Shown here in pieces: positions 1-6,392 of a stretch of DNA of 7,329 nucleotides (its first letter is position 1; every line of letters begins with the position of its first letter). The translations under genes were made by a program, and so were the position numbers. The stretch is from Gemmatimonadota bacterium. Lineage in GTDB: Bacteria; Gemmatimonadota; Gemmatimonadetes; Longimicrobiales; Gaopeijiaceae. The DNA is taken from NCBI GenBank assembly GCA_016209995.1, contig JACQVC010000433.1:1-7329 (forward strand), given 5' to 3'. Under the pieces are notes generated by a model. The model did not search any database. It was not told where the DNA came from and saw nothing but the letters and a program-made list of their open reading frames with translations.

Positions 1-1046
1 CCCAGAGCTTCATCGACCGCGTTGCGATCAGGTCCGGTGAGAAACAGCGGGTTTACGAGAGCTCGAACGACGGAGTCTGGGAGCGCATCACCGCTATCCT
101 GGACATCGACGCGGGTGCGTTCGTGGTCTCCCGAGAGTCGGCCAATCAGGTACCGCAGTCCTACCGCCGGCCCGCGGGCGCGGGCGCGCCCCAGCAGCTC
201 ACGAACAACCAGGACTACACGCCGGATCTGACGTCTGCGCCCCGCCAGCGCTTCGTGGTCGAGCGGCCCGATGGGTTCCGCTTCATGGTCAACGTGCTGC
301 TCCCGCCTGGCCACAGCGGCGGACGCCTGCCGGCAATGTTCTGGTTCTATCCGCGGGAGTACGAGAACCAGGAAGGGTACGACGAGACGGGACGCACGTA
401 CAACAAGAACGCGTTCCCGAACTTCGGCACGCGCTCCATGCAGTACCTGGCCAGGTTGGGCTACGCGGTGGTCGAGCCCGACGCCCCCATCGTCGGCAAA
501 GCCGGCCAGATGAACAACAACTACGAGCACGACCTGCGCAACAACCTGGCGGCCGTCATCGACGAGCTGGACCGCCGCGAGATCATTGACCGGCGCCGCC
601 TCGGGCTGGGCGGGCACTCCTACGGCGCGTTCTCGACGCTGAACGCGATGGTGCACACGCCGTTCTTCAAGGCCGGGATCGCTGGCGACGGCAACTACAA
701 CCGGACGCTTACTCCCCTGAGCTTCCAGAGCGAGCGACGCAACCTGTGGGACGCGAAGGACACCTACCTCTCGATGTCTCCGTTCCTGTACGCGAATAAC
801 CTGACGGGCGCCGTGCTATTGTACCACGGGCTGGGCGACCAGAACGTGGGGACTGACCCGATCAACTCGCCGCGGCTCTTCCACGCGTTGAACGGGCTGG
901 ACAAGGACGCGGTGATGTACCTCTACCCGTTCGAGGACCACGGGCCGGCCACGAAGGAAACCCTGCTGGACCTGTGGGCGAGGTGGACGGCGTGGCTGGA
1001 GGTGCATCTGGGGACGCCCGGCGGGAGGATCATTAGCGAACGCTGA
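1..1046 (+). CDS. S9 family serine peptidase, S9D/glutamyl endopeptidase-like (C-terminal part; 5' end outside window)
   Basis: The frame is open from base 3 with no credible start, so the gene begins upstream; 347 residues are visible. The first ~60 residues read like the end of a beta-propeller (a short 'E-S-P/A-N-x-x-P' style strand before an R-R-P turn). The rest is an alpha/beta-hydrolase domain. The nucleophile is Ser in GGHSYGAF (codon 618-620), the Asp is in GDQNVGTDP (837-839), and the His is in FEDHG (939-941): the canonical S9 order. The stretch NRTLTPLSFQSERRNLWDA and the following MSPF are, from memory, characteristic of the S9D branch (chloroplast glutamyl endopeptidase relatives), which cleave after Glu and are usually exported; full proteins are about 800 or more residues, so over half is missing. 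The signal peptide cannot be seen. The gene stands alone on its strand and ends about 60 nt before a terminator. Family call is secure; the Glu preference is inferred. Confidence 0.93.
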   Translation, partial: QSFIDRVAIRSGEKQRVYESSNDGVWERITAILDIDAGAFVVSRESANQVPQSYRRPAGAGAPQQLTNNQDYTPDLTSAPRQRFVVERPDGFRFMVNVLLPPGHSGGRLPAMFWFYPREYENQEGYDETGRTYNKNAFPNFGTRSMQYLARLGYAVVEPDAPIVGKAGQMNNNYEHDLRNNLAAVIDELDRREIIDRRRLGLGGHSYGAFSTLNAMVHTPFFKAGIAGDGNYNRTLTPLSFQSERRNLWDAKDTYLSMSPFLYANNLTGAVLLYHGLGDQNVGTDPINSPRLFHALNGLDKDAVMYLYPFEDHGPATKETLLDLWARWTAWLEVHLGTPGGRIISER

Positions 1047-1107
1047 GGGGCTGATGCTCCACGGGCTCCACGGCAGGTTGTTCGACGCGATTCGCAGCTC
1101 GCAGAAC

Positions 1108-1147
1108 AAAGGCGGGTGAAGCTTCGGCTCCGCCCGCCTTCTTCTGT
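1108..1147. terminator. Bidirectional intrinsic terminator between convergent genes
   Basis: AAGGCGGG (1109-1116) pairs with CCCGCCTT (1133-1140). The pairing continues inward through a T-G wobble, a G-C pair, one A-C mismatch and AGC/GCT, closing on a TTCG tetraloop (1122-1126 region). The + strand reads CTTCTTCT after the stem and the - strand reads TTTGTTCT, so each strand has a modest U-tract. It lies 62 nt after the peptidase stop (+) and about 35 nt after the stop of the small leftward gene (-), the expected place for a shared terminator. Confidence 0.85.
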
Positions 1148-1175
1148 ATGCGCGTCCGTGACGTGCGCCCACCGC

Positions 1176-1475
1176 TCAGAAACTTTTGGCTGCCTCCGTG
1201 AGGCCCTTCTGCAGGTCATCCACGTTCATCACCGGCGCGAACTCGACCTCAGCATTGAAGTTCATGAAGAACGGCTCCGCGATGGCCGGGATCTGCGAGG
1301 CATCCTTCATGTCGAAAACGATGAAAACTCCACGCTGGCCGTTCATCGTGTAGAAGTAGCTCGCCTCGGGCTTGAGCTTCGCGAGCATCGGCTCGAGAAC
1401 CTTATTCATCGTGCCGTCCTTGATCGTACGATTACCAGCCTCGACGGGAACAGTGACTCGCAGCAACATGCGCAT
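1176..1475 (-). CDS. Small conserved-looking protein, predicted ferredoxin-like alpha/beta fold, function unknown
   Basis: This 99-residue cytosolic protein has no signal peptide or membrane segment. The sequence alternates as strand (MRMLLRVTVP), helix (about 12-35), two strands (ASYFYTMNG, RGVFIVFDM), helix (DASQIPAIAEPFF) and strand (AEVEFAPVM). This beta-alpha-beta-beta-alpha-beta order is typical of dimeric alpha/beta-barrel or ferredoxin-like proteins such as DUF3303-like or EthD-like families. I recall similar unnamed proteins (with a 'FDMxDASQIPAIAEP' segment) in Actinobacteria and other soil bacteria, but no function is known to me and none is asserted. The first ATG is chosen because AGGAGA lies five nt upstream; a second ATG at codon 3 is too close. 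It follows the toxin gene by 41 nt with no obvious terminator between, so it may be co-transcribed with the toxin-antitoxin pair, and it ends at the shared hairpin. Confidence 0.82.
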   Translation of the reverse strand: MRMLLRVTVPVEAGNRTIKDGTMNKVLEPMLAKLKPEASYFYTMNGQRGVFIVFDMKDASQIPAIAEPFFMNFNAEVEFAPVMNVDDLQKGLTEAAKSF

Positions 1476-1480
1476 GGTTC

Positions 1481-1486
1481 TCTCCT
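1481..1486 (-). promoter_or_regulatory. Shine-Dalgarno site for the 99-residue protein
   Basis: AGGAGA on the - strand, five nt (GAACC) before the ATG at 1475. It supports that start and shows the gene is translated independently of the toxin upstream. Confidence 0.75.
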
Positions 1487-1516
1487 GGCGTTTTTGGGGA
1501 AGTTCACCCGTCTGGG

Positions 1517-1774
1517 TTACCGGTACACATCCTTCCGGTCGCCGATGGCTACGACGGTAACGGTCTGGATGCCGTCGTCCAACTCATAGAGCATGCGATA
1601 ATCGCCCTGGCGAGTCCGATATCTCTCCAGGCCCGACAGCTTCTCGACTCCCGGCGGCCGGGGGTTGCTACTCAGGGCTTGCAGCTTCGTCGCGACGCGC
1701 TTGCGGTCCTTCGGGGGCAACTGCTCGAGCTCCTTGGCGGCTGACCGCTTGATGAGGAGCTTATAGCTTGCCAC
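1517..1774 (-). CDS. Type II toxin, RelE/ParE superfamily
   Basis: This 85-residue basic protein has the compact RelE/ParE fold: strand 1 (YKLLIKRSAAKEL), two helices (to about residue 36), then the sheet with ERYRTRQGDYRMLYEL and VTVVAIGDRKDVYR. R53/R55, R60, R80 and Y84 occupy the places where RelE-type mRNA interferases carry their basic and tyrosine active-site residues, so ribosome-dependent mRNA cleavage is plausible; ParE-type gyrase poisons share the fold but usually end differently. The start is GTG (plus-strand CAC at 1772-1774) inside the antitoxin gene, giving a 14-nt overlap; no Met lies further in until residue 61. There is only a weak AAGGA 11 nt upstream, so translation is probably coupled to the antitoxin, which keeps toxin output below antitoxin. 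Length is normal for the family and the frame is intact. Confidence 0.93.
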   Translation of the reverse strand: MASYKLLIKRSAAKELEQLPPKDRKRVATKLQALSSNPRPPGVEKLSGLERYRTRQGDYRMLYELDDGIQTVTVVAIGDRKDVYR

Positions 1775-1991
1775 GCCGCTTCAGGTCCTTCAGCAGATCC
1801 TCGAATGCCAGCGTGGCCTCGTTCGCCCGCTTCTCGAACACCGCCAGGTCAGCCGCGTCCTCCGCCAGACTCCGCCGTACGGCATGATTCACGAGGTCCG
1901 AGACGCTCGTTTCGGTCTCGGCAGCTTTCACCCGCAGCGCCCGATGCAGCGTGGGATCCAGATAGACCGTAGCGCGCTTTAGTTTCGTCAT
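1761..1991 (-). CDS. Antitoxin, ribbon-helix-helix (CopG/MetJ-like)
   Basis: This 76-residue protein has an N-terminal ribbon strand (RATVYLDPTLHRAL) and two helices (KAAETETSVSDLVNHAVRRSL), the standard ribbon-helix-helix DNA-binding dimer. A second, more acidic part (about 43-66) ends in EDLLKDLKRRGKL; this tail resembles the toxin-binding C-terminal segment of antitoxins paired with RelE/ParE toxins ('F-E-x-x-L-K-x-L' then a short basic end). It neutralises the toxin encoded directly downstream and should repress its own promoter. The ATG at 1991 has no recognisable Shine-Dalgarno; the -10-like box is only 14 nt upstream, so the message may be almost leaderless. The promoter region holds two dyads described separately. 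Confidence 0.92.
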   Translation of the reverse strand: MTKLKRATVYLDPTLHRALRVKAAETETSVSDLVNHAVRRSLAEDAADLAVFEKRANEATLAFEDLLKDLKRRGKL

Positions 1992-1997
1992 GACCGC

Positions 1998-2031
1998 AAC
2001 GTGACGTTATAGCGTTCTGGTGTCAAGACGC
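1998..2031 (-). promoter_or_regulatory. Candidate autoregulated promoter/operator of the toxin-antitoxin operon
   Basis: On the - strand a TATAAC box (2006-2011) sits 14 nt before the antitoxin ATG. It overlaps a perfect dyad AACGT-C-ACGTT (1998-2008). Directly upstream lies a second, imperfect dyad over 2012-2031 with half-sites GCGTxxTG and CAxxACGC. Ribbon-helix-helix antitoxins commonly bind such short paired sites over their own promoter. A TTGACA at 2021-2026 is only 9 nt from TATAAC, too close to be its -35 partner; the hexamer at the correct distance is poor. Promoter call is therefore tentative; the symmetries are directly visible. Confidence 0.5.
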
Positions 2032-2054
2032 CATCGCGCGGGACGCCGAGATGT

Positions 2055-4172
2055 TCACAACTTCTCCTTCATCGTGTACACACCGTCCCAGTCGTCGGGA
2101 GGTGGCTCCGCGATGTGCTCCTGGCAGCGCTGCACGTACAGGCGAGTCGGACCGTCCGTGGGATATCGCTGCGCCACACGTTGGAACGCCTCCAGCGCCT
2201 CGGCGAACCTCCTGGACCGGTAGAGCGCCAGAGCGGCGTCGTACGCCTCCACCAACTCGAGAGTCTCGGGCGGCAGCCCGTCGCTGCGAGCGCCTACGAT
2301 CTCGTAGATGCGGACGGGCTCCTCCTTCCCTTTGACGCGGATCCAGTCCAGCTCCCTCCCCACCATCTGGCTCTTCACCTGCTCCCACGTGAACTCAGAG
2401 ACCATGATCCGCGTCCGATAGAGCTTGTTCGCGCCCTCGAGTCGCGACGCCAGGTTCACCTGATCGCCCATGACCGTGTAATCCATGATGCGCCGGCTGC
2501 CCAGGTTGCCGACCAGCATGCGGCCCGTGTTGATGCCGATGCGCGCATGCAGCTGCGGCCGGCCCTGGCGAGCCCATTCCTCGCGCAGCCGGCTGAGCTC
2601 CTTGGCCATCCCGAGCGCGGCCCGGCAGGCGCGCAGCGCGTGATCCTCCAGCGGCACCGGTACTCCGAACTCGGCCATCAGGGCATCACCCTGGTACTTG
2701 TCGATGATGCCGCCATGCTCTAGCACGATGTCGGTCATGGCGGTCAGGTACTCGTTGAGCAGCTCGACGAGCTGCGTGGGCGTGAGGTGCTCGGATATCG
2801 AGGTGAAGCCCTCGACGTCGCTGAACAACACGCTGGCCACGCGCTCCTCGCCGCCGAGAGCTAGAAGCTCGGGCCGCTTGACCAGCTCATCGACAACCGA
2901 CGCGGCGACGTACTGCTGGAACATCCCACGGATCCGCGCCTTCTCCCGTTCTTCGGCGCTGTACAGGATCGCGGTCGAGCCGGCGTACGACAGGCCGAGT
3001 GAGAGAACCGGGGCCGCCGACCAGACCCAGAGGCCCTGCCGCGAGAAGAGATAGAAGGCCGCGGCCAGCGCCGCGACGGCCAGTACGGCCGTGAGCCCGG
3101 CTCCCCACACCGCCCGGACCTTGGGTGCGATCGCTACCGCCAGCAGCGCGAGTATGAAAGTCCAGGCGTACTGCACCCGTGCCGGGAGAGCACGGATGTG
3201 GTTGCGGGCCAGGATCGTCGCTACGGCGTGAGCGTGGATCTCGACGCCGGGGGTCCTGATCGAGCCCAGGCCACCTTCCGGGTCCTCACGAAATGGCGTG
3301 GCATGGAAATCCTGATCTTCCGGGATTGTGGTGCCCACCAGCACGATTTTGTCCCGGAACCAACCTTCTTCGGCCAGGTCCTCGAAGCTGTCCATGTCCC
3401 AATCCGCCCCGATGTCCGTCTCCTCGTCATCGACCACGGAGACATACGAATACGTGGCAACGGAGCCCCAGGGCCCGAGGTAATTCACGAGCATGCCGCC
3501 GGTGGGTCCGCGCGGGATAAAGCGATCCCCGAGGCGCCACCCCGACGGCATCTCTTCAAGTGCATCGTCAGTAAGGTCGAGGTAGCGGAGCACGGCCTGG
3601 ACCCCGAGCTGAGGGACGACCGCCCCGTTGGGGTAGCGGTGTAGGATGGGGTACTCGCGGACAACGCCATCGGCGGGGTCCACCTGAAGGTCCACGATCC
3701 CGATCGGCGATTCCCGCAACACGCCGGCGGGCTCCTCGAGCCTTATCCTGCGCGAGCCCCCCGGCAAGGGCAGGAAGTCGGTCTTCGCGCCCAGGACCAC
3801 GATGCCGGTGGAATCGATAATCGCCCGGAGGGCAGTGTCCTGGGCGGGAAACTCATTGGCGAATGTTGCGTCAAACGCGACGACGCGGGCGCCAGCCCTG
3901 TGGAGGTTAGCGATCAGTCGGACGTGCCAATCCCGCGACCAGGGGTAACGACCCAGTGACTCCTCTGAGTCTGGATCCATGGCCACGACGACCACGCTTT
4001 CGGGGCGTGGAAATGCGCCACGGTACGCGAACCAGAGGTCATAGAACCTGCGTTCCAGCGCCCGCCCGACCCGTGCCTCCCCCACGATCAACGCGACCAG
4101 CGGCGCCAGCAACGCAACGAGGGCCAGCAGGAGGAAGATCCGGCGACGAGCAACCGTTGTAGCCGACCCCAT
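2055..4172 (-). CDS. CHASE2-domain adenylate/guanylate cyclase (class III, inner membrane)
   Basis: This 705-residue protein has an N-terminal membrane helix (about 11-30), a periplasmic CHASE2 sensor domain (about 38-328, ending in the typical FRDKIVLVGTT and TPGVEIHAHA motifs), three membrane helices (about 334-350, 354-376, 382-404), a short coupling segment (FQQYVAASVVDEL) and a class III cyclase domain (about 443-625). Metal-binding Asp452 (SDVEGFT) and Asp496 (KYQGDALMA) are present, as are Asn573 and Arg577 (VNLASRLE). The purine-selecting pair is Lys492 and Thr566, the class IIIb pattern that favours ATP, so cAMP is the likely product. Residues 636-690 form a helical tail resembling a single TPR-like pair. 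All catalytic residues are present, so one homodimer should be active. CHASE2 carries an acidic insert (248-269), described below. The start has AGGGGGAGG just upstream. The gene is last in the leftward four-gene run, 57 nt after the barrel gene. Confidence 0.95.
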   Translation of the reverse strand: MGSATTVARRRIFLLLALVALLAPLVALIVGEARVGRALERRFYDLWFAYRGAFPRPESVVVVAMDPDSEESLGRYPWSRDWHVRLIANLHRAGARVVAFDATFANEFPAQDTALRAIIDSTGIVVLGAKTDFLPLPGGSRRIRLEEPAGVLRESPIGIVDLQVDPADGVVREYPILHRYPNGAVVPQLGVQAVLRYLDLTDDALEEMPSGWRLGDRFIPRGPTGGMLVNYLGPWGSVATYSYVSVVDDEETDIGADWDMDSFEDLAEEGWFRDKIVLVGTTIPEDQDFHATPFREDPEGGLGSIRTPGVEIHAHAVATILARNHIRALPARVQYAWTFILALLAVAIAPKVRAVWGAGLTAVLAVAALAAAFYLFSRQGLWVWSAAPVLSLGLSYAGSTAILYSAEEREKARIRGMFQQYVAASVVDELVKRPELLALGGEERVASVLFSDVEGFTSISEHLTPTQLVELLNEYLTAMTDIVLEHGGIIDKYQGDALMAEFGVPVPLEDHALRACRAALGMAKELSRLREEWARQGRPQLHARIGINTGRMLVGNLGSRRIMDYTVMGDQVNLASRLEGANKLYRTRIMVSEFTWEQVKSQMVGRELDWIRVKGKEEPVRIYEIVGARSDGLPPETLELVEAYDAALALYRSRRFAEALEAFQRVAQRYPTDGPTRLYVQRCQEHIAEPPPDDWDGVYTMKEKL

Positions 4173-4174
4173 CG

Positions 4175-4183
4175 CCTCCCCCT
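4175..4183 (-). promoter_or_regulatory. Shine-Dalgarno tract for the CHASE2 cyclase
   Basis: AGGGGGAGG on the - strand ends two nt before the ATG at 4172, with possible effective spacing of 2-6 nt depending on which part pairs. It fixes the start. The 57-nt gap upstream (4173-4229) otherwise shows only a weak 5-bp hairpin (4196-4214) and no promoter I can recognise. Confidence 0.6.
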
Positions 4184-4229
4184 CGCTGGCCCTCGCCGCG
4201 CTGACGTGTCGCGGAGCGGGTGTTCTTCC

Positions 4230-6392
4230 TCAGAAGCTCCGGTTGACCCGGAGGCGGGTCACGACCTCCTTCGTGTCCAGGGTCGGGAACCGCGAGTCCG
4301 AGTAGTCGACGATCCCGCCGGTCAGCGTGATGAACGATGCCGGTGTCCACTCGAACTCACCGCCCACCAGGAACTCCGTGCGGTTGTAATCGAGACCAAA
4401 CTCCTCCGCCGCCTCCGGGCTCTTAGCGGACGTGCGCGACAGGTCGAGCAGTGCCGTCAACCTGGGCCGAATCAGCTGGCGCCCGTTCGCAACCAGGCGG
4501 TGGAAGTCCGTCTTCGCGTTCTCGTAGCCGAGCAACTCGGACTGGTTCAACCCGTACAGCAGGTTCAGCTCACTCGTGCGGTCTGACGTCTCGCCCTGGA
4601 TGCCGCCCAGGTAGTAGCGGTCGCGTGACTCGACCAGGGGATTCGCAGGATCGTCCCGGTTGATCGCCGACACGTTCAGGTTCAGCCGAGTGCGGAACCC
4701 GGCGATGACCTGGATCGGATAACTGATCCCGAACGAGAGCGCCAGGCTGCGCTCGTCCAGCGCGCCATCCTCGCCGGCGCGCAGATCGTTCTGGCGAGTC
4801 CCCTGGCGCACGGAAGCCACGATCGCCGGCGCCTGAGGCGAGGCCTGCCAGCTCGCGGTCGCGAACACGCCCGTGTTCGTGGTCGTGGCAGGCTTGACGT
4901 CGTCCAAGTTGTCCTCATCCTGCTCGTAGCCGCCGGACAGAGCCACGGCATCGTTCAGGATCGTAAAGGAGTCCCGGATCCGGAAACCTTGCCGGTCGCG
5001 TTGCAGGGCGCCGTAGCCGAGCGTGTAGTACGACCCTCCGATCGAGCGCCACTCGACCGAGAGGAAGTTCGTGCCGATGCGGATCGAGGTGCGGGCCTGC
5101 TGCGCCAGGCTGGTCAAGCCTCGCGGGTCCAGCGGAATCATCGAGGCGTTCATGATGAAGTACTTCTCGTACTGGGACGGATCGATGTTCAACGGATCGT
5201 AACCCGCGGCATCCAGGATCGAATCCAGTTGCGGCTCGGTCAGCGGGCCGGCCGAGATGTCATTCGCCAGGAGCGAGATGGCGTTCTCGTACTGCATCAG
5301 GAAGCGCCCGCCCGCGAGGCGAAGCGTGGCGTCCGCGCCGGCGACAACGTTGTCTTTAGGCAGGGGATTCGCCCGCCTCTCGGCGCTCGTGCGCAGGTCG
5401 CCGATCGAACTGATCTCGTCGCGCACCCGCAGGGCCGTGAGGCCGACCTGGAAGGTCTGACCCCCCAAAGCCGGCCGGACCGCGAGCAAATCCTGCCCGT
5501 ACGTACCCTGTCGCAGGATCTGTGTGGGATCCGTGGGATCCAGGAGCCCCTCGATGGCCCTACGGTTTTCACCCTTGACCACGGTCAGCCGCAGGGGCCC
5601 GGCCCGAATACTGCCCTCGATCCCGCGGACCCGCGTGCCCGACAGGATGAGGTCATGGACCATCGGATTCACGTCACCGATCGCCAGGCTCAGCCAGTCC
5701 GAGCGGATGTCGAGCCGGTAGCGGTTCACCGGCTGCCGCGTCGCGTCTTCGTAACCGCTCACATGGACCCTCGCGGAATACCGCCAACCGGCACCGAGGA
5801 TTCCGCCGGCGTTCAGCCACATGCGAGGCAGTACGGTCTCGTCCCGGCGCAGGTCCGCGCCCGGACCCGATACGGACGTGGCGGCGCCGTCGAAGATCAA
5901 CGAGCCGTGGAGTCGAGTCCACAACGGCGCCCCGCCGGCCGGCGCGAGCTGTGCGGCCGCGGCCGCCGCTTCCGCGGCCGGAGTCACGGTGAACGCCCAG
6001 TTCGACGGACTGATCGCCCCACCGCTGCGATCGCGCGCCGTGAGCGTCACGCGGTGAGGACCGGGCAACAACGGTATGCGCGGAATCCAGGTGACCACTT
6101 CCGCGCTGACATCCGCCTCCGCCGTTACGTTGAGGCCATCCACCTGCAGGACGATGGACGCGGGTTCCAGCCGAGCGTCCCGATCTATGAAGGACGCAGC
6201 CACCAGTACGGCGTTCTGATCGACCCGTTCGCCCGGCTCCGGTGAAAGGACCAGGGTTTCGACGCGCGCCTGGGCCCCCAGCGTCAGCGGCAGGAGCAGC
6301 AGACTTGCCGCGACCGCGGCGCCCCAGTACAGCACTCGCTCGCCCGGTCCAGAACGACGTCGGGGCATCTGTGTGATTGGCCGCCGTCTCAT
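4230..6392 (-). CDS. Outer-membrane beta-barrel protein with N-terminal Ig-like domain, unidentified family
   Basis: This 720-residue protein has a basic N-terminus (MRRRPITQMPRRR), a hydrophobic core (about 21-39) and a signal-peptidase site AQA|R after residue 42. Residues about 45-137 look like one Ig-like beta-sandwich (L-S-P-x-P-G-E-R-V-D, S-I-V-L-Q-V-D-G, P-G-P-H-R-V-T-L-T-A-R-D). An Ala-rich linker follows (139-155), then about 560 residues of alternating polar/hydrophobic strands with many Gly, Tyr and Asn turns, ending in VTRLRVNRSF. The terminal Phe after an amphipathic strand is the Bam-recognised outer-membrane signal. There is no plug domain or TonB box, so this is not a TonB-dependent receptor. 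It may be a pore, a surface scaffold or a sensor partner; I do not recognise the family. The first ATG is chosen because GGGAGG lies six nt upstream and it overlaps the preceding stop as ATGA; a second ATG at codon 9 is less well placed. Confidence 0.85.
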   Translation of the reverse strand: MRRRPITQMPRRRSGPGERVLYWGAAVAASLLLLPLTLGAQARVETLVLSPEPGERVDQNAVLVAASFIDRDARLEPASIVLQVDGLNVTAEADVSAEVVTWIPRIPLLPGPHRVTLTARDRSGGAISPSNWAFTVTPAAEAAAAAAQLAPAGGAPLWTRLHGSLIFDGAATSVSGPGADLRRDETVLPRMWLNAGGILGAGWRYSARVHVSGYEDATRQPVNRYRLDIRSDWLSLAIGDVNPMVHDLILSGTRVRGIEGSIRAGPLRLTVVKGENRRAIEGLLDPTDPTQILRQGTYGQDLLAVRPALGGQTFQVGLTALRVRDEISSIGDLRTSAERRANPLPKDNVVAGADATLRLAGGRFLMQYENAISLLANDISAGPLTEPQLDSILDAAGYDPLNIDPSQYEKYFIMNASMIPLDPRGLTSLAQQARTSIRIGTNFLSVEWRSIGGSYYTLGYGALQRDRQGFRIRDSFTILNDAVALSGGYEQDEDNLDDVKPATTTNTGVFATASWQASPQAPAIVASVRQGTRQNDLRAGEDGALDERSLALSFGISYPIQVIAGFRTRLNLNVSAINRDDPANPLVESRDRYYLGGIQGETSDRTSELNLLYGLNQSELLGYENAKTDFHRLVANGRQLIRPRLTALLDLSRTSAKSPEAAEEFGLDYNRTEFLVGGEFEWTPASFITLTGGIVDYSDSRFPTLDTKEVVTRLRVNRSF

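Noticed and set aside
1116..1589. + strand frame of 157 residues crossing the terminator and the 99-residue gene
   Set aside because: It starts inside the terminator stem and runs antisense to two genes with better evidence.
2006..2026. TTGACA and TATAAC as a -35/-10 pair for the antitoxin
   Set aside because: The spacer is 9 nt, far from the usual 16-18; only the -10-like box is kept as tentative.
2115..2723. + strand frame of 202 residues opposite the cyclase catalytic domain
   Set aside because: The - strand holds every class III cyclase motif; the reverse frame has no recognisable content.
4196..4214. Hairpin CCGCG/CGCGG between the barrel and cyclase genes as a terminator
   Set aside because: A 5-bp stem with a 9-nt loop and no T-tract on either strand; expected by chance in GC-rich DNA.
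5524..5542. Tandem GTGGGATCC copies in the barrel gene
   Set aside because: Only two copies, encoding a DPT-DPT loop; no sign of a larger repeat or mobile element.
5951..5985. Palindromic GCGGCCGC-rich tract as a regulatory site
   Set aside because: It is explained by the Ala-rich linker codons (residues 139-148) of the barrel protein.
4989..6245. Long + strand frame (418 residues) opposite the barrel gene
   Set aside because: It is antisense to a gene with signal peptide, Ig-like domain and terminal Phe. It is Arg/Gln/Pro-rich with no domain or ribosome site, as expected for the reverse of GC-rich coding DNA.
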